Assembly: GCA_034509735.1 (NCBI GenBank)
Contig: JACGWO010000011.1
Coordinates: forward strand, 25,838,979-25,902,978
Reading direction: 5' to 3'
Length of the DNA: 64,000 nt
From: Sesamum alatum
Taxonomy: Eukaryota > Streptophyta > Magnoliopsida > Lamiales > Pedaliaceae
Part shown: piece after piece, positions 22,262 to 34,294 of the stretch
How positions within the stretch are numbered: the stretch's first letter is position 1
Layout of the letters: the number at the start of each line of letters is the position of its first letter
Position numbers and translations under genes: made by a program
The notes under the pieces: model-generated
What the model saw: only the letters and a program-made list of their open reading frames with translations
Database searches by the model: none
Told to the model about the DNA's origin: nothing

Positions 22262-24320
22262 ATGTTAGGGGCATGTTCATCTGCGGTTGAAGTGAGCTGA
22301 AAGAGCTCGTTCTTGGGCTTGAACGGAGTGACCTTTGATTTTCCGCAAGTAATGAAACGGGAACCTGCAAAAAAAGCATTAGCACTCTGATGCTCAAGTC
22401 AGTAAGCAATTATGGAAGAATAAACGTAAAGGAAACAAAAAAGAGATGAATTCTCGTGAATGAAGAACATAAAATAAGTAGAGTGTGAGTGTGAGAGCAT
22501 AAAATCGTGTATTAGAGTGCTAGAAAATGTTACTTGAGCCAGTCATATGGGTTGGTATTTATAGAGTAAGAGTCATGGTTGGGAAAGACTCCTTGTGGTC
22601 TTGGACTCTGGAAGGACTACGTGCTAGCCTTCCCAGATTTCTGTAGCCCTTGGACTCCTTGAAAGTAGGGCGTCCGTTGAAGGGGTCTTTCGCGGATAAG
22701 GATAAAGGGTAGACCTGGTCAACCCTTGTCCTCTCTTGGTGAGCCTATGCCTCCATCCTGGGCCTCCTTGTTGGTCGTTTCACCCTTGGCCTGGGCCTCT
22801 GTCCTGGGCTTCCTTGATGGGGCTTCTTCTCCGGCCTGGACCGAACTCCCTCCTTATTGGGGTAGGCCTGGTCAGTACTTCCTTGGGCGTGGTCCGGTGG
22901 CTTGAATGGGCCTCCTCCTGATCATAGGTGGGCCTTTGTGTAGGGCTCCAACGCCTTCTTTCAAATTTTACAAGTATCTTTTGGGCTTTTGGACCTCGGT
23001 TTTGGGCTGGTTTCTTTGGCATATATTAATCAGTCCCCCCAGTCTAAGAGGGAGGGTTCGCTACCATTTCCACTCAGAGTAGAGTTCTTTCCAAAGATGT
23101 CGAGGGAGGTGTGACCCTCTTTCCTATCTATTGAGCTCTAGACAGGCTTCTTTCCTGGCTGAGGGAAGTGGAACAGTTGCCTAGGGCGATGGGTGTCTGG
23201 TCGCCTGCGCATGTCATGATGATTGGGGCTGCCTTTATGGGAGGCTAGGCCCTAGGCCTGCATAGGGGCTACGCGAGTGAACGCCCCGCGCCCTGGCTGA
23301 GGGGTAGTTTTTGCTAACCACCGATGTCAGTTACTTCCTCGTCTTGGTAACGGCCCAATAAGAGGCGGTTTCTTGCACGATCCTTAGGTAACCGCATCTC
23401 CTCTCCACTTTCCCCCCTTGATCGCGTTATTACACTTGTCCCCCTTCATTCTTCCGCCTTCCCACGTCTTTACAAGAGAGAAACTATAGCTTTATACCTC
23501 CATCATCTCTGTAAGTGTCCTTCTTCCCTTCCTTCGCATTTCTTAACTCTCTCTTTTTTTTTTTTTTTGCAAAAAATATCTTCTTCTACCCCTTTCGACG
23601 AGTCCATTCAATTTGTCGGGGGAGGGAGGGCTGGAGGCAATTATCCCTCCGCCGCTTCTTCTATAGGGGTGACTGCTGATCCTGCGGCCTATCGCAGCGG
23701 CCGGAGGTGGAGCCTGAGAAACCTCTCCGTGCCCCTAGGCGTTTGATTGATGAAGAGGAGGACGAGGATTTTGAGGAGGAAGGGAGTCCAACTGGGGGAG
23801 ATGACGAAGCAGGTTCTTCCCCGGAGGAGAAACAAGAGGAGCCACCGGAGGCGGAAGATATAGAGGAGGAGGATGAGAGGGAAATGAGTCCCCTACCTTT
23901 GGAAGGAGCATCCTTCTTTAGGGCTTCCGACGCCTCCCGGCTGCGGGAGGATTACGGAATCCCCCAGTGTTATACTATTTATGTTCCCTCCTTCGATAGT
24001 TCGCCTGAGCATCCTCTTGCCGGCTGTTTGTGTTTTTATTGGGCCCAGTTGAGGGCTGGTGTTAGATTTCCCCTCCTTTCCTTTTATCAAGATGTTGCCA
24101 GGTTATTTAGGGTTCCTCTGATCCAGTTGACCCCCAACTCCTTTCGCCTCCTTGCTAGTTTTGCCATGATCTTCAAGTACTATAGTTGGCCTATTTCCAG
24201 TCAGCATTTTTCTTTTTTTTTTTTTCAATTAAGAAAGTCAAAGCCCGACATTTTCCACTTCTTCCCCCGAAGGGGGGTTCGCTTCCTGTTTGCCCCGAGT
24301 GCGCCTAAGTCTTAGAGGGG
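22262..24320 (+). mobile_element. Truncated Ty3-type LTR retrotransposon: LTR and start of gag region
   Basis: The 5' part (22262 to about 23560) has LTR character: TGATGCTCAAGTCAG near 22389, a TATTTATAGAG box near 22555, and GGCATATATTAATCAGTCCC near 23020. The first word also occurs in the minus-strand LTR fragment at about 39165 as CGACGCTCAAGTCAG. A gag-like frame follows, then the element stops abruptly near 24320. No pol and no second LTR were seen. LTR edges are approximate. Confidence 0.6.
23580..24315 (+). pseudogene. Ty3-type retrotransposon N-terminal protein (Transposase_28-like), partial
   Basis: It has an acidic Glu/Asp-rich leader (about 23750-23880), then LREDYGIPQCYTIYVPS, HPLAGCLCFYWAQLRAGV, FPLLSFYQDVARLFRVPL and QLTPNSFRLLASFAMIFKY. 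This is the layout of the 'putative gypsy type transposon' domain found at the start of plant Ty3 polyproteins. A frameshift near 23700 separates the likely N-terminus (SSSTPFDESIQFVGGG). The frame ends at the stop at 24313, followed only by AT-rich DNA. Its role would have been capsid/gag-like. Confidence 0.65.
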
Positions 24321-24477
24321 CAAAGCTAATTTTTCGCATCTATTTTATTTAATCGTGGTTAATAATAATTATTTACTACGTGTTTCTCGTCATAATTATT
24401 AATATTATAGCCAATAATATTTTTTTCTAGTAAGACTTGATAGAGCTAGTGCCTTACACGTGTTGTTTCCGCCAGAA

Positions 24478-24612
24478 ACTTAATGAAATTAAAACCTGAG
24501 ACTAAAATTACAAATTTTTTGGAGTTATGAGATGCAATGTGATGAGTTTAAAAACAATCAGACTAGAATCATAAAAGGGCTAACTTGTGGGACGTAAAAT
24601 GCATTTTTTCCC
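24478..24612. repeat. Arm of a 'GTGGGACGTAAAAT' foldback element
   Basis: TTTTTTGGAGTTATGAGATGC and AACTTGTGGGACGTAAAATG match the right arm of the element at 25190..25490. No left arm is seen here. Confidence 0.45.
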
Positions 24613-25189
24613 CAATTTTCTTAACTTTTCACTTTTAGTTACTCTTCATATAATTCACGATTTTCCATCCCAAACTAAACAAACATATCTATTTATATGA
24701 TTTTAAATTTTAATAGCTTAATGACTTTTTTAGTTATTATTACAATATATGAAAAGCTTATTATACTAAATATTTTAACATCGCATAAACTGTAACATCT
24801 CATGTATCCCTGTAAAGCTTATTTTTTGAATAAAATTGAGCATCTCATCTCTTAAAATATCTTATAAAATATTTCAAATAAGGTTATCCAAACTCTTCAA
24901 CAAACTATTTGTGAAATGTTAAAAACATATTACAATACGTATGAATTTATAATTTTTTTCAAATAAGCCTACTCAAAACCCCTATTTTGCCCACTTTCAT
25001 AATCACTTGGAGACGACTAGCTACTTCTTTCATATCCATATTATATAATTGTATCATGATGACTTTGATACCTTCATTAATTTGTTCAATACTCAGCAAT
25101 AATTCATAATGATGTAACAGATACTAAACATATTTTTTGAAATATTGCATTTTATATTCCATAAGTTATCCTCTTTACAATTTTGTGTC

Positions 25190-25490
25190 GACCCATTGTT
25201 TTTTAGCTCATCATATTAATTATATCTCATGACTCTAAAAGAATTATAATTTTAGTCTCAGGCCTGAATTTCGTTAAATTTCTGATAAAAACATCACTTG
25301 TACTACATGAGCTCTGTTAATTTTTAAGGGGAAAATAAGATTGTTTTCGTTAGAAATTTAACAAAACTAAGGCATTGGAACTAAACTTACAAATCTTTTG
25401 GAGTTATGAAATGCGATACGATGAGTTTAAAAATAACGGCACCAAATTCATAAGAAGTTAATTTGTGGGACGTAAAATACAATTTTTTCT
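25190..25490. repeat. Foldback element of the 'GTGGGACGTAAAAT' group
   Basis: The left arm contains ATAATTTTAGTCTCAGGCC and TTCGTTAAATTTC. The right arm contains the inverse, GAAATTTAACAAAAC and GGAACTAAACTTAC, ending GTGGGACGTAAAATAC. Arms are imperfect. Confidence 0.45.
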
Positions 25491-26403
25491 CTTAGTTTAA
25501 TTGGACAAAACTAACCCTAAATTTAAACAGATAAAAATACTCAGCTGATACATTAAATATATGCAAATTAATAGCATTGCATCTTATATTATACTAATTT
25601 ATATATACATAACACGTGTGCGAAATATTTCCTTGCACATACAAATGTACATATATAATGTTGAATTATGTACATAAAAATATTGTATATACATAACGTG
25701 TATACATAAAGTATAACAAAATTCAATAATATGCAATAGAATATTCAATTTATGATGGATTATATATTCGTACATGAGGGAAAATAATAACATTCAAAAA
25801 CTTAATTTTCTTGAATTCACATTATAACTTGATGAAGTCCAAGAAGCAAAAGAAATTATTGTAAATCATGACCTAATTAAAAATCAAAGATAATATAGCA
25901 TGCCTTTTTCGATGTGGATTAGTAGTGCAAGTGTAATTAATCAAAATAGGAATATTATTAGTTAAGGTATATATGATCTATGGGTAGAATTAATTAAACC
26001 TAAAATTCTTATTGTTAATCTAGAAAATAATATTATGATATATATTTATATATAAACTTCAACTAGAAAAATGGTGGATATTATTAATTTGTTTGAACAG
26101 CAATATTGGGCTATGAAGAAAATTATATGAAACTGTTGATCATTAATTAATAAGATCAGATAACTAGCAACCCAAAGGAAAATAATTTGACCCATTACAC
26201 ACAAACACACACATCAAGGGGTGTACATATACATGCATGTATATATATATAAATATATATTATATCATTCAGACCCAAAAGAACAAGAAAACCTAAGGAA
26301 ATTGCAAGACTTGATTTTCCAATATTGCTTATAATAAAAATTAGGAGAAGAATAGGAGAACAGTTCACTCACCTCACCGATGTCCTCAAACAATGTACTG
26401 TGT

Positions 26404-26454
<51 letters not shown>

Positions 26455-27353
26455 TTAATGCTGGAAACTTTATCTGTGAGAGAGACAGAGAGAGAGGGTT
26501 TAATGCTGGAAACTTTATCTGCAAAAATCTGTAAGAAGTCCTGCAGGATTCTTGCAAGAGTGGGAGAGTTAGTTGCCTCGGAAAGGAGCTAAGTTCAGAG
26601 AAATGCACGTGTAACCCAGTCCCCGATATATTCATTCATTCATTCGTGTCTCTCACCCAAAACCAAAAAAGAAAAGATATTACAGTCAAACAAGAAAATG
26701 AAGGCAGAATGTTAAGCCCATACCTCTCTGTTCAACCACATTAACCCCATTTGCATCCACCAAGATTCTTGTCCCCTTCTCCACCACAAATCTTCAAACC
26801 CCAGAAAACTTGAATTTTTCACTGTCTTGGCATTAAATTTTCATCTAATATTATGTCTGTATGGGACGTACGTTGTCTTAAAAGGGAGTTGGATGTTTAG
26901 ATTATTTTATGTCAGGAATGCGACATATCAAGAAAAGAGGTAAATTTTATGAGATTGTAAGAGGTTTTTGATGCTGTACAAAAATAGGAGACCACCAACA
27001 CAAAGGGACCAAATTAAAAACCTCGTCTTTCTTCATCAGGAAATGATTAAGAACACTACTGCAACAACACACAACTACGTACTTTTAGAAAGAAATGTAG
27101 AGGATTAACATGTGAAACTTGTACTAGGTAGGAGAAATTAAGTTAACCACACAATTAAAGAATTCATGACTTTGTACATCCCTCTTTCAATTAACAGATG
27201 ACACCATGAACTCAAGAAAAAAAGAACACTACTCTTCGAAGAAATCAAGAAGAAGAAGAAGAATTAAGGCAAACTAGTTTGCAAGAACCAGTGAAATGAT
27301 CATAACGTCAGGAGAAAATTAACCAAAGGGGTTTTCTTCTTTTTCTTGTTAAA
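25491..27353. other. AT-rich 3' flank of the AHL gene
   Basis: TA-rich up to about 26340, then the GA microsatellite with an internal duplication (separate entry), then probable 3' flank of the AHL gene. No coding frame was recognised. Confidence 0.4.
26408..26525. repeat. GA microsatellite with a duplicated 27-bp flank
   Basis: About 21 GA units (26408-26450), then GGGTTTAATGCTGGAAACTT followed by TATCTG. After a second short GA run the same 27 bases recur (26497-26521). Unequal exchange between the GA runs would explain the duplication. Confidence 0.85.
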
Positions 27354-28247
27354 TTAAAATGGAGGGCGACCTGTTCCCCAGTATGCCTCAGCTGGTAATG
27401 AATTTAGCATGTTTTGAGGCATCCCTTGAAACATATTTGCGTTTGGATCACTCATCAGTTGCTGTCCGGAAATCCCAGGAGATCCCAACTGTCCGCTGCC
27501 GGGAACTGCCGCAGGCGGCTGCTGCTGCTGCTGTTCTTCGTCCTCTAGTGGCAGCCGCTCATACGCTGCATTACCGAACGATGCGGCCATAATCATTACC
27601 GGCCCAGAAGCCAGCAGTGGCCCCACCACCGTTCCTCCCACCACTTGCCCTTGAGCGCCGGCTAGATATATGGTAAGACTCGACGCCGCCGGAGGGGCGG
27701 GCGGCGGAAGAAACGATCCAGAGAGCGACAGAATTTCGAATCTTCCATGTAAGGTCAGAACGGCGCCAGGCGCGGCTGGCTGCCGGAGGGTAACATTCGT
27801 GACGGTGCCGCTGCCGCTCAAGATGCAAACCCCTCTCTGCCGCCGCGTGGCGAAGGTGGAAATGCACTCTTGAATGTCACAGCCGTTGGCGACTTCCATT
27901 ACATGGGATCTGAGGGCATTCGCGCTATCCCGGGTGATAATAATCGGGGGCTTGGGCTTGTTTTTCGACCCGGCGGGGCGACCCCGTGGTCTGCGGGTGA
28001 CCTCGCCGTGATCACTCGACTGTGGAGCAAGGTCTTTCCCGTCAGAAGTGGCGGTGGTCGTGGCGGTGGTGGGTGGAAGGCCGTAATTATCTTCACGATC
28101 CCGTTTCAAGCTGAGGCCGCCGGAGGTGCTATTCCCACTTTGCTCGTCATCGGGATTTTGATGGTGGTGCTGGAATTGGTGGTGCAGCTGAAGATCTCTG
28201 GTGTGAAAGGGTGGTGGCAGCGGCCGGCCATGAGCTAGCTGATCCAT
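27354..28247 (-). CDS. AHL: AT-hook motif nuclear-localized (AHL) protein, clade A
   Basis: Intronless 297-aa frame on the minus strand. Plant AHL proteins bind AT-rich DNA in the nucleus, form trimers through the PPC domain and regulate growth and flowering genes. Visible parts: N-terminal leader [19 protein letters not shown] with a His/Gln-rich stretch (1-40); type-I AT-hook [15 protein letters not shown] (85-99); PPC/DUF296 domain (about 103-230) with the ITRDS entry, [12 protein letters not shown] (168-179) and [21 protein letters not shown] (204-224 region); then a Gln/Pro-rich tail ending WGTGRPPF. Length, single AT-hook and lack of introns fit clade A (AHL15-29-like, nearest in look to AHL22/AHL23). 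The start at 28247 gives the canonical N-terminus. The frame stays open up to another ATG at 28376, which would add 43 unlike residues and is probably 5' UTR. Confidence 0.95.
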   Translation of the reverse strand: MDQLAHGRPLPPPFHTRDLQLHHQFQHHHQNPDDEQSGNSTSGGLSLKRDREDNYGLPPTTATTTATSDGKDLAPQSSDHGEVTRRPRGRPAGSKNKPKPPIIITRDSANALRSHVMEVANGCDIQECISTFATRRQRGVCILSGSGTVTNVTLRQPAAPGAVLTLHGRFEILSLSGSFLPPPAPPAASSLTIYLAGAQGQVVGGTVVGPLLASGPVMIMAASFGNAAYERLPLEDEEQQQQQPPAAVPGSGQLGSPGISGQQLMSDPNANMFQGMPQNMLNSLPAEAYWGTGRPPF

Positions 28248-28980
28248 TGCTGAAATTATCTCCAAATTTCCTTGTATCCCAACACACAAAACCTTGATGA
28301 AACTACTCTCAAGAGGTGCTTGGTGAATTCTTGCTAGGTTTTTGGTGGGAGCAGCAAGAAGCAAATGAAAAACCAACTAATAATTAAGCATAATAAGCAG
28401 CTGAAATTGAGGTGGAGATGGAGTCATTAATTGTACATGGAATTGATCAGCTGAATCAACCATCCCTTTCCCCACCTCTCTTCTTATCTTCTCCTTCTTG
28501 AGTTTCTAGTTCTTGGCAAGCAACTTCTTCCGGGAGACTTATATCAAAGAGGGTGAGAGAGAGGAAGTTGAGAGGTTTTATGTTTGGGGGCTTCAGTTTA
28601 GCAGCTAAGTATTTTTTGGTTTAGGGTTAGGTCAAGAGAGAGAGAGAGGGGGGGGAGAGGGTAAGGGTTGAATGTTGGTAAATTGACAGGATGCGCGTGG
28701 GCGGTGGGAATGGGGCCCTCTTTCTCTCTCCTTTGTCTCTTAAACCCTCATCCCCAGCCCCAGTTGAAATGGGGGTCAAAAACTCCTCAACCCATCCAAC
28801 AAAAAAAACAAAAAAAACAAAAACAAACACCACAATGCACACACTGAAACCCCATTTTATTATTTTTAAGCTAGCTCTCTCTCTCTCTCTCTCATAACAA
28901 CTCCCTTCCATCATTCCTCTTATACACACATATTCTTGTACTCCCTGAAATCAAGAAATCCGAGGTATATATAAACTAGT
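28248..28980 (-). promoter_or_regulatory. Probable 5' UTR and promoter of the AHL gene
   Basis: Upstream of the AHL start on the minus strand lie a GA-rich block (28633-28660), a C-rich/T-rich region and a CT run (28875-28893). GA/CT tracts near plant promoters are common. A TATATATA stretch at 28965-28975 could serve as a TATA box, giving a leader of about 0.7 kb, but this is only position-based. Confidence 0.35.
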
Positions 28981-29090
28981 GATCCATTTGAATTAGGTTA
29001 TACTAAACTAAACACACACATATATATGTCTATTGAATTTGTGGAATTGCAACTCATGATATTGAAAAATGCTATATATAAATATATACA

Positions 29091-30584
29091 GCGAAAAATG
29101 TAATTTTGGTTCACTTTTTTAGGGGTGATAGCACTTTTAGTTCAGGTCTATTTGAAAATAGCAATTTAGAATAGTAATTTTTGAAAAGTTGCGATTCCAG
29201 GCCAAAAAATCATAATCTGGCCGAAAATTGACTACGTGACTCGCACATGACCATCTAAAATTGGGAATTTCTAGCGATTTTTTCCTACGTGGATTAAATC
29301 TGATTCACTTACTTGGCAATGGTCCACCTCACCATCCTTGCCAAATCACCATTTTGTTTTAATTCCATTGTATTTTATCCCTACCCCCAGGGCCCCACCT
29401 CCCTCCCCGGCCGCCTACCCCACCCCCACCACCAGACTTCGCCCCCTGCCGCCTCCCCATTACCATCCCTGAAACAGGGCCGTGGCCCCCTGATCTAGTT
29501 GACGCGAGGGCGACCCTCGCGTCACCTAACTCTAGAAACAGGGCGAGGGCGGGCAACATTGTCGCCCCGACCTGGGTGATGCGAGGTCGCCCAGATCAGA
29601 TCTCAGCGACCTCGTGTCGCCCAACTCTAGAAACAGGGGGCGACGACATCGCGTCCCCCCCCCCCCCCCCGCCCCCTTCTTCCCCCGATGAGCGACCTCG
29701 CGTCGCCTAACCCTAGAATCAGGAAACAGTGGGGACGGCCCAACTCCAGAAACAGGAAACAAGGGGTGGCGGTGCCCCCCGAAACTAGGTGGTGCGAGGT
29801 CGCTCAATCTGGGCAACCTCGGGTCGCCCAAATCCAAAAACAGGGGGGTGACGATGGCGCCCCGCACCCCGTTCTGGGCGACAGCAGTGCCACCCTTCTC
29901 CGTGAAGAACAATCCACAATTTAAAATTTTAATAATTTTTTATTTAACTTAATTTAAATTTAATAAAAGAAAGTGAAGAAAAAAATTTATTTTTTAAATA
30001 AAAATTATTTCAAAAAGTTAAGAAATTTGATTTAATTTTTTTAAATAAAAATAATATATAATTTTTATAATTTAAACATTTTTATAGTAAATAATAATTT
30101 ATTAAATATATCCAAACTAAATTATAATTTAATATAATTATAAAATATAATTGTTATAATTGACTAAAATTTATATTGACATAGATATTTAAATCTCAAA
30201 TCAAAATTTAAATTGTAGTTTTAACTTAATTCATCAATTTGTTATAAAAGTATAAAATATATATTTTATTTTGATATTTAAATAATATATATTTTAAAAA
30301 AAAGTTATTTATTTAAATGAATTTTATTCTTAAATAAAACATGTCACCATGACACCTCACTATGTCTGCCAAATCATCCGTCATGTAAAAAAAATTTATT
30401 TTTTTAATCCACATGTAAAATGGCCGCCGGATAGGTGGCCAATTCCGGCAAAATTATTATTATTTTTTTTTTTGCCTAAAATTGCCACTTTTTAAAAGTT
30501 ACTGTTCTAAATTGCTATTTTTAAATAAATTTGGACTAAAAGTTCCACCACCCCTAAGAAAGTGGACCAAAATTTTATTTTTCC
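29091..30584. mobile_element. Large foldback 'GGTCC' element carrying a GC-rich core
   Basis: Left arm: AAAAATGTAATTTTGGTTC, AGGGGTGATAGCACTTTTAG, GAAAATAGCAATTTAGAATAG. The inverted right arm is GCTATTTTTAAATAAATTTGG, AAAAGTTCCACCACCCC and GTGGACCAAAATTTTATTTT. Between the arms is a GC-rich island (29386-29895, separate entry) followed by a very AT-rich 450 bp. At 1.5 kb it is about five times the usual size for this family. Confidence 0.6.
29386..29895. repeat. GC-rich imperfect repeat island within the foldback element
   Basis: About 0.5 kb of strongly GC-rich DNA in an AT-rich setting. The words GCGACCTCGCGTCGCC and TCTAGAAACAGG recur (CTAGAA/CCAGAA-ACAGG near 29531, 29626, 29713, 29744 and 29833), as does GCGAGGTCGC. 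A run of 16 C lies at 29655-29670. The minus-strand frame repeats LFL(D/E)LGD(P/T/A)R. No known gene was recognised. Confidence 0.7.
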
Positions 30585-31113
30585 CATATATAATATATAC
30601 TAGTGTGTATGACACACCCAAATGTGTGCCATTAATTTAAAACATAATAATATAATTGTTAATTTTTTAAAGCATCCATGTTAGTTAAATAAATAAAAAA
30701 TAGTAAAAAGATAAAAGTTGTGGGAAGTTATTAAAAGAAGAATGGGAAAGAGAGCGAGAACTGGAGGTTTTAAAAAAGCAAAAAACTGTAAATAATTTTT
30801 AAAAAAATAACAAATCAAAAAAATTTGAGATACCAAATAAATGCTCTTCAATTATACTAAAGAGATATAAGACAAGGTTTTTGGATAATTGGCTTTTTTG
30901 GGTCTTTCACCTGCACGGCCCCTAATAGGAATAAAAGGAGCGGGAAGAGCTTTTCCGTAGCTAAATGTTCTTTCTTTTAATCCTTAATTTCATCTGATCG
31001 AACCAATTAAACTAATCATATAATAAGTATATATGAAACAGTACTTAACATGTGGTTGGTATATAGTCAAGGGACACTAACCTGCAATCACATTACACAT
31101 GTATTACGGGCTA
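30585..31113. other. AT-rich spacer
   Basis: No coding frame or defined repeat was recognised. A few poly(A)-rich patches occur. Confidence 0.4.
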
Positions 31114-31479
31114 CATGATTTTTTAGTCTCATGAGATAATGTTATTGTCATTTTTGGTACCATAATTTAGGCATGTGACGATTTCAGTCACATAAAACAT
31201 AAGTATAAGTATTTTTTGTCCTAAGTTAACGGACGTGATCATGATTTCATGTATTTTTAGTTCCAGAAAATAGATGTTGGGTACTTTTTAGTTTTACAAC
31301 TTTAAGTATTTTTAGTTCTAAGTTAACAGGTGTTAACCGACGTGCCCAAAGCACATGACTTTCTGAAATTAAAAATGCTTGAATTCGTATTCTATAGGAT
31401 AGAAATTGCCATCTACCTAAGCTGTAGTACCAAATAATAATAACCTAATTTTATGAAACTAAAAAAAAATTTCCCCCTA
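31114..31479. repeat. Foldback 'GGTCC' family element, diverged
   Basis: Left arm words TTTTTAGTCTCATGAG and CATTTTTGGTACCATAATTTAGG are answered by inverted CCTAAGCTGTAGTACC and TTTTATGAAACTAAAAA. GTTAACGGACGTGATCATG and GTTAACCGACGTGCCC lie nearer the centre. Confidence 0.5.
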
Positions 31480-31836
31480 TATATTACACTAGTATTATAG
31501 TTAAATGATTTAGGTCTGAACTGAAGTAGAATATTTCCTTCATGTAGTTAGATGGAGGGATGAGAGAGAGTAGAGAGAGAGGGAAGCACATGTGGGTCGT
31601 GGGGAATTGGAATAGAGAGGCATGGATCCACATTAAACAATGGGGTCTGTCGACTGCAGTCCGTGTCTAACGGGCGCCTCTCTCTCTCTCTCATCTCTCT
31701 CTCCCTCTCTGCTCAAATACAAATATTCTTGATGTTTTGTAAGAAGATAGATTAACTAGAATTATTGCAAACATTTTGGGTGTTTTTGGATTGTCTAGGT
31801 TGAAATTTGGAATTAAGCTCGACTTAATTTAATCGG
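31480..31836. other. Spacer with GA/CT microsatellites
   Basis: Short GA runs near 31562-31582 and CT runs near 31680-31708. No gene seen. Confidence 0.4.
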
Positions 31837-32057
31837 GTTAAATGTAATTTGCTCCTGTATTAACAAAAAAGAGCAATTACCCCTGTGAAAAAATAATTAG
31901 CAATTTATCCCTCTGTGTTATTCAAAATGCAGCAAACAACTCGGGGTTTTTTTGCTCTATTTTTTTAAAATAAAAAGGTAAATTGTTATTTTATTTTTTT
32001 ATAAGGATTTTTTTTACACATTTTGCATATCACAAGGGGGATAATTGCATTTTTCCC
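31837..32057. repeat. Foldback element, third copy of the intron 1 hairpin family
   Basis: GTTAAATGTAATTTGCTCC and CAATTACCCCTGTGAAAAAA on the left, with inverted GGTAAATTGTTATTTT and GGGGGATAATTGCATTTTTCCC on the right. Same family as 6988..7250 and 10658..10890. Confidence 0.5.
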
Positions 32058-32293
32058 AAATTTAATCCGTCAAACAAACTGATTAATAATTAAGATTGAT
32101 TTAAGTAGAATGAGAATTAGTTTAGTTAAAATTTCAAAAAATTACTGACAAAAGATGGTTTAATAGATATTCAATAGCTAGCTTATTCAGAATATGGAGA
32201 ACACTTATAATACGAGTCAATAATATGAGCGATGATAGAAATTTTTACGTATCAATAAAATATATATATGAATCTAACTAGAAGTAATTATTA

Positions 32294-32585
32294 CACTAGA
32301 AAAAAAAAATTTACTATTGACTACAAATTTAATGACTATAGCTAAAAATTATGGGAAATAACTATTATTAATTACGATTAAATAAAAATTGATGCAAAAA
32401 TTAGTTTTTCCACCACGAAATATTTATTTCCCATGGTGCTTTTAGCAATGACAAATATTTTAGCTACTCTCACAAAAACTATAGCCGACAACTATTACGT
32501 GGTTATGGTTAATGACTATTTGCTACAGCTATTTAGTATTAACTATAAAAATTAGTCCTTGTTAAAAGTTATATTTGTTGTAGTG
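32294..32585. mobile_element. CACTA-type MITE, 292 bp
   Basis: Begins CACTAGAAAAAAAAAA and ends TATTTGTTGTAGTG, inverse CACTACAACAAATA. Flanked by TTA on both sides (32291..32293 and 32586..32588). No coding content. The interior includes ATTGATGCAAAAATTAG, shared in diverged form with 33426..33750 and 36165..36459. Confidence 0.75.
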
Positions 32586-32588
32586 TTA

Positions 32589-33308
32589 GTAAATATGTAT
32601 AAACTATAATTAAGTAATAATAACATGAACAAAATGAAATAAATGATCCTTCGTTGTAAGTATTGCTACATCATTAAACATGCAATGTGAAAAGCATGTG
32701 ACATTTGGAGTAATAATTACTCTCTTAATTCAGCACATATACATAATTAATTGTACTGTATTAATTCTGAGATATAGTAATAATTAACATAATTTTTATG
32801 CAATAGGAATCCATTTTAACTAGGTATAGACCTGTAAACTTGCATCAATTTATTTCTTTGCACATTTATTTGTTATTGCTTTAATTGTTTTTTAGGAAAA
32901 AAAAACTAATCTTTTTCAAACATATTGTTTGACTGGGGTGTTTGCAATAACTTCTATTTTTGTTGTGGAAGAATGTAGAAAAAATTAAATTAAATAATGG
33001 TAAAAGTTGAGAGTGTTGCAACAATTGACAGGAAGTTACTTATAACTATTGGTTAAATTAAATATTAATTTAAATAATTTAAAAATAGAAGCTCTACAAA
33101 TTAATTAAGAAAAAAACTTTTCTTAATTTATTTTTAGTAATAAGCGGATAGATGCTTATTTTAACCATTTACAAAGACCCTAATTACAACCAAAAACATT
33201 TTCCCATATATTAATACAAAGAGTTCCACCTAAATGCAAAGTACTTGACCAAAATTACTTTTTATAATCAAGTAACTGTGGACCTAATTAATATACACCA
33301 AACAAAAA

Positions 33309-33344
<36 letters not shown>

Positions 33345-33425
33345 AATCGATAATTCATTTTATGAAAAATACCATCTTAATAATGTTAAACATTTTCTAA
33401 TCAAGCTAATTCGCCCTAGTATGTG
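32589..33425. other. AT-rich stretch
   Basis: Contains a TA microsatellite at 33311-33340. No gene recognised. Confidence 0.4.
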
Positions 33426-33750
33426 CACTACAGAAGGAAAAATGATTTTTCCCTTCAAAATAAATGATGGCTTACGGCTCAAAAATGGCGGTAAATTAAT
33501 ATTATCTATCATGATCAATCAAAATTAATGCAAAAATTTATGTTTTGATTATGGTGAATCAACATTCATTATGATTACCTATGACCAAAATATTTGTCAC
33601 AGTTTTTAGTTGTAACAAATATATATTTTCATCTCATTTGCAGAAACAACGACTATAATAGCCACTGTGTACTCGTGGTTAGTCCGTCATATATTTTTTA
33701 CTTTTAACCATAGTAATTAACTATAGCGATAAGTCATATTTCTTTTAGTA
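33426..33750. mobile_element. CACTA-type MITE, second copy
   Basis: Begins CACTACAGAAGGAAAAATG. The right end ATTTCTTTTAGTAG resembles a mutated TAGTG terminus. The interior has AAAATTAATGCAAAAATTTATG and ACCATAGTAATTAACTATAGCG. The target duplication is not clear. Confidence 0.5.
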
Positions 33751-33852
33751 GTACTACTTGAAACATACTCATATTTAAATTGATTTAATTCTATGACTAA
33801 TGATTTTAAGGGAAAATACGTCATTGTAATTACTTAAACTACCAAAAATAAT

Positions 33853-34294
33853 GGGAAAAAAATACAATTTTAGTCATGTAACTTAGGCGGGTGACATTTT
33901 TGGTTCTGTGAGAATTGAATTTTATAATTTTGTCCTGTAACTTAAATTTTGGGTTTTATTAGTCCATTTCCAACCAATTTTGCTGAAAATGCATATAACT
34001 TGCACATAATTAAATTACAATTTTAGTCCTGCAAATCAATTGGTGCAGAACCAAAAATCCCAACCCAACAATTTGTGTAGGACAGAAAATGCCAACCCTC
34101 CCTAAGTTACAAGACTATAATTACAATTTAATTTGATCATATGCAAGCCACATATATTTTTCAGTCAAATTGGCCAAAAAAATGACTAAAATTATAAAAA
34201 AATTTAAAGTACATAACTAAATTGCAAAAATCAATTCGTACAGGACGAAAAATATCAACATCTAAATTATAGGACTAAAATTACAGTTCTCCCG
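33853..34294. repeat. Foldback 'GGTCC' family element with a doubled right arm
   Basis: Left AAAAATACAATTTTAGTCATG. A right arm ends near 34128 (CCTAAGTTACAAGACTATAATT). A second partial interior and right arm follows, ending TAGGACTAAAATTACAG near 34286. This suggests a nested copy or a duplication of one arm. Confidence 0.55.

Noticed and set aside
29532..29912. 126-codon minus-strand frame in the GC-rich island
   Set aside because: Repeats of LFLELGD type reflect DNA repeats, and GC-rich DNA has few stops. No known protein wording.
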